This document shows, piece after piece, positions 26,801-27,009 of a DNA stretch of 27,009 nucleotides; the stretch's first letter is position 1; each line of letters opens with the position of its first letter. The notes beneath the pieces were generated by a model, which saw only the letters and a list, made by a program, of their open reading frames with translations, ran no database searches and was not told the origin of the DNA. Source of the DNA: a virus; the IMG/VR virus record IMGVR_UViG_3300036781_000412, positions 1 through 27,009 of that record, one strand, 5' to 3'. The position numbers and the translations under genes were made by a program.

Positions 26801-27009
26801 GAGGGCGCGCTCGCGCTCAAAAGCCCCACGGTGTACGACAAGGACTCGGACGGCAAGCGCGTCATCAACCCCGAGGACACCGAACGGGCGGTTGAGAAGT
26901 ACCAGCAGGTGCGCGCCGAGTTCGAGAAGTGGGTCAAGGCCGACGATGCGCGCGTGACGGATTTGCTGCGGCGCTACAACGATGAGTTCAATGACGTGGT
27001 CCAGCCGGT
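20813..27009 (+). CDS. Giant polyvalent protein: GGDEF-like and DarB-type adenine methyltransferase, 3' end beyond window
   Basis: GTG 20813 opens a frame with no stop to the window end, giving at least 2065 residues. Residues 9-113 hold LDxFL motifs, and 155-312 have Gly/Ala-rich hydrophobic segments. Residues 545-690 are GGDEF-like: DLTGLGNRRAFD at 557, Asp589 in IDMAGLKARND, and SGDEF at 634-638. A charged region (about 803-1181) has no recognised family. From 1285 the frame matches DarB-type methyltransferases: YVGWG at 1343, HYTS at 1387, ESSVGTGNF at 1413 and the catalytic NPPF at 1478. The end (YLSG at 1883, VQPEDL at 1915, WIP near 1933, SPTVYD at 2004) matches the segment that precedes a Snf2-type helicase in such proteins. 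Polyvalent proteins are packaged and injected to counter host defences; that role is inferred here. Linkers 717-802 and 1182-1284 overlap nested genes. Confidence 0.85.
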   Translation, partial: MSGPGPNALDDFLSSGAYTDSRTQLDAFLDGPDDDNPLAGLRPAKKPAGAVAPRYGMASDATAAPAGGRVEDQPVAEPSTNPFMQGVHRGATTLRTDLDAFLSGPDDVNPGNLDTRARDRADIAGLGPGRTMKGIHSIGDALDYGAEKAGELGTEIAPVIGGGILAASLGAPAALGAAAAAYPTAVGGLRKTFADTPNVSDDTGTAAAFGLGVPIAALQAVVPGASVEDALMGKMLEGAGTGILDIAKRTASAAAKSAAVGAVAGGASAELEQQAPRAIAGEHVGVADALDSFLEGAGSGAAVGAVLGGAGHAVAEGRQFLGRSLADAAGRTPPPPPEDVEYSVDEEPRPLLPKPTGNGAEPRSSNPRPATGPTDGPLNMEAANRAAPAPGTTVTRTEPGQNGMAETTRGVILHTATGPKVVLQSIDTPLQSQRINGSEDFDPQVWQTDTAAPTQPGAASPQSQPKPTAATAPFVEHTDTPAPTSLDQFLTAEPATVEPPVSRETPIPPPADDEPLPEYGVADMLAPEDHGPLPVQGEVARLRQQNRGLQRQLYTSDLTGLGNRRAFDAHRSNLADREEEGQHDYVAIDMAGLKARNDVQSHAAGNHEIQSAAGALYGAAQALGIERRNLYHLSGDEFAAIVPKGRGADLLAGAQERYGQPAIPGTNLANRLDGVVGTDWNDADTKLSEFKAARPAAQQTRPTERAAAPTTNAEPNDATPTEGHENQLERLTERPGTSAEGRQEGSAVGPAAPGVGHGDGSGAVRPGSRGTGDGERNAATGRERGAPGEGPVLQGERHEEVVPADRPLRKRGAVAKEQERAATDEMVQQVKEARKSKKELAAERQAAIDQRTSELVEHGFNEDGARNLAIHEANTEAINERARQETEGTIERAIERNPTPSRAEADAATDGERPRAVMDDSGVVHVEPFTDPQFGEDASHGGIVKRAIDKGATFDRYDGEGTLRGWLDSDGRYMSAKDIGDVLTSQPPASAPAPLETKFLSFTSDKALGYHVRSADGAIDGRYNLFPNGRLTDAADKAISEPGLKGRITTAIRADLAQQSRVEDAKKRQYGAEPVAGSFVPDEAPPARANPTAERRAGAVTELTRQLEKAHAGGGYVWPVSRAPVVAERMISGLEAGTAKVTGMATKATAKALGIKNQKGEWKAYLAGTLTPKQVSRAEAADGERNPAPELLGQDVPAQLEGERPESVLSPERGGEPRGDRGRDRVGSPAEVLRDGADAGGAGRPGAGRPGEEGQLDADDHERGEGSGLQGVRGAEAGGSAELVDHPERIVARDFDLHELDDLGVGGPKAKLAANMAALRVLRTLTVEHRMPTAAEQAVLARYVGWGSLSKVFSSDADAAGPVQAELKQLLSQAEYAAARRSTLNAHYTSPTIVNGLWSLVRHLGFEGGRALESSVGTGNFIGLRPAAIRGTTSMLGVELEPLTARIAALLYPQQRIINSGFEELTVPDGSFDLAIGNPPFGAYSVTQRRPSLPRKLSIHNYFFAESLHRVRPGGLVAYVTSAFTMDAKGQEAREYLASIADLVGAIRLPAGAFRGNAGTDVVTDIIVLQRREPGVAASGPAWTQVLDWTSPKGESMPLNEYFAAHPEMMLGEMQLTRDQHSAEEPTLVAPTGYDFTDDLARDLAQAIRALPAGIYTEAPQPLPAMPREVRAKRIHEASFRVEQGKLQQLIQGEFKNSDIPTAHHPRLIALTRLREAVDRIYDTQLADERDDAAIAEAITAARKLYEAFVKKFGPINKATRTITKRILKNGEPQVITRRPNIAYWDEDPEYHRVIGIERYDPVSGEAQPAEILERPILARDPMRLEYDNAIDALPAVLAETGKVDLPLIAKRTKLSADDVLEQLGDLVYHDPASGAWEPRATYLSGSVKVKLAQAKVAAESDPSMGRNVVALAAVQPEDLPLSRVRMTLGEHWIPMSVYRDFLVHLFEDAGAQPGRDWQVEKVVDDWTVTTPGWARNTTASTTRWGTERVPAARVLEGALALKSPTVYDKDSDGKRVINPEDTERAVEKYQQVRAEFEKWVKADDARVTDLLRRYNDEFNDVVQP
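20837..22291 (+). repeat. Dispersed LDxFL motif repeats in the giant protein
   Basis: The motif occurs at residues 9 (LDDFLSSG), 25 (LDAFLDGPDDDNPL), 98 (LDAFLSGPDDVNPGNL), 290 (LDSFLEGAG) and 486 (LDQFLTAE). The second and third copies share about 13 residues and similar DNA (CTCGATGC at both), so they look like a duplication. The motif may be a docking signal. Confidence 0.7.
22313..22326. promoter_or_regulatory. parS-like 14-bp palindrome
   Basis: GTTTCGCGTGAAAC differs by one base from the bacterial chromosomal parS core GTTTCACGTGAAAC bound by ParB. It sits in a Pro-rich linker of the giant gene, where it uses codons ending in A or T (GTT, CGT, GAA) that are uncommon in neighbouring domains. 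ParB binding is not shown. Confidence 0.4.
22951..22954 (+). promoter_or_regulatory. Shine-Dalgarno sequence for the first nested gene
   Basis: GGAG lies seven bases before ATG 22962, inside the giant reading frame. It supports independent translation from that ATG. Confidence 0.55.
22962..23216 (+). CDS. Nested small basic protein inside the giant gene (+1 frame)
   Basis: An 84-residue protein read in the +1 frame relative to the giant gene. It is hydrophilic and low in complexity, with many Lys, Gly, Gln and Ser (HQQKGGKKAAPSAPPHQ) and a basic C-terminus (GRYFKGNGTRK). No family is recognised. Evidence for a real gene: GGAG seven bases before the ATG, and third positions that are mostly G or C in this frame (13 of 84 codons end in A/T by hand count) but much less so in the giant frame over the same bases (about 35 of 85). 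Upstream of 22962 the same frame is an ordinary shadow. It falls between the GGDEF-like domain and the next charged region. The low complexity leaves room for doubt. Confidence 0.55.
   Translation: MRHPPKGTKTSSSGSLSGRAHQQKGGKKAAPSAPPHQASDTGMEAEQCDPAAEAQETGSGMPQQVGNAAPQGKGRYFKGNGTRK
24346..24350 (+). promoter_or_regulatory. Shine-Dalgarno sequence for the second nested gene
   Basis: A full GGAGG lies six bases before ATG 24357, within the giant frame. It is among the best ribosome sites in the window and strongly supports translation of the nested gene. Confidence 0.75.
24357..24662 (+). CDS. Nested TnpV-like small protein inside the giant gene (+1 frame)
   Basis: A 101-residue helical protein in the +1 frame of the giant gene, immediately before its methyltransferase region. 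GGAGG lies six bases upstream. Only 6 of 101 codons end in A or T in this frame, against about 57 of 100 in the giant frame, so this frame is the one under coding constraint. The pattern (YWGKMFLHNLKENDPNRY, then a Gly-Asn-Leu turn, a long Gln/Glu helix, a conserved-looking Trp near 83, and ITNAAREVAYKV) resembles the small TnpV proteins of mobile elements, whose function is poorly known. The family link is by eye and tentative; the existence of the gene is much firmer. It has no start or stop in common with the giant gene. Confidence 0.75.
   Translation: MASVIPPLSYWGKMFLHNLKENDPNRYSALNAAGNLGETAAAIESEAQQKFSEMVQTLEEQDGPAPDDPVKKDSWMRTITNAAREVAYKVCEVPRPGDPQS

Noticed and set aside
1-27009. tRNA genes, CRISPR arrays, insertion sequences or attachment sites
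   Set aside because: The window is almost entirely coding; I saw no regularly spaced direct repeats, no transposase or integrase and no tRNA-like segment in the few short gaps. A covariance-model scan would be needed to exclude tRNAs fully.

Overview
The window is one contiguous, one-directional block of phage genes from a GC-rich double-stranded DNA phage. It is probably an environmental or metagenomic genome opened near the small terminase gene. All convincing genes lie on the + strand, they are packed end to end (no gap exceeds about 66 bases), and at least ten junctions are ATGA, GTGA, TGATG or TAATG overlaps. No host gene, integrase, replication gene, lysis gene, tRNA or CRISPR array was recognised. 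The gene set has a large portal, scaffold, major capsid protein, adaptor-like proteins, a propeller-like tail protein, a glycine-rich fibre, putative internal virion proteins and a giant protein. With no tape-measure, tail-tube or sheath gene, this points to a short-tailed (podovirus-like) virion. The host cannot be named beyond being likely GC-rich.

Layout. 42-2707: packaging (small terminase, HNH protein, large terminase). 2707-3527: two small unknowns, one membrane-anchored. 3524-8671: portal, scaffold and major capsid protein, followed by a 12-bp hairpin that may attenuate transcription. 8738-10635: decoration-like protein and small unknowns, including a 47-residue four-cysteine protein. 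10639-18077: adaptor-like proteins, glycine-rich fibre, propeller-like tail protein and small accessory genes. 18079-20816: two putative ejection proteins, one with an exact 18-residue repeat and a hydrophobic C-terminus. 20813-27009: a giant open frame that runs off the window.

The giant gene is the most interesting object. It is open for at least 2065 codons with no stop. It encodes repeated LDxFL motifs, glycine/alanine-rich hydrophobic segments, a GGDEF-like domain (SGDEF signature) and a DarB-type N6-adenine methyltransferase (NPPF motif). It then has the segment that in such polyvalent proteins precedes a Snf2-type helicase, which should lie just beyond the window. Two of its inter-domain linkers coincide with small genes in the +1 frame (22962-23216 and 24357-24662). 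Both have a Shine-Dalgarno sequence, and both have strongly GC-biased third positions only in their own frame. In those stretches the giant protein therefore appears to be a shadow translation of the nested genes. The second nested product resembles TnpV-type small proteins. A near-perfect parS-like palindrome (22313-22326) also lies in a linker of the giant gene.

Working model (inference): the packaging and head genes build the capsid, the adaptors and propeller protein close the portal, and the fibre binds the host. The internal proteins and the giant polyvalent protein are carried in the virion and delivered with the DNA, where methylation, nucleotide-signalling and helicase modules could counter host defences.
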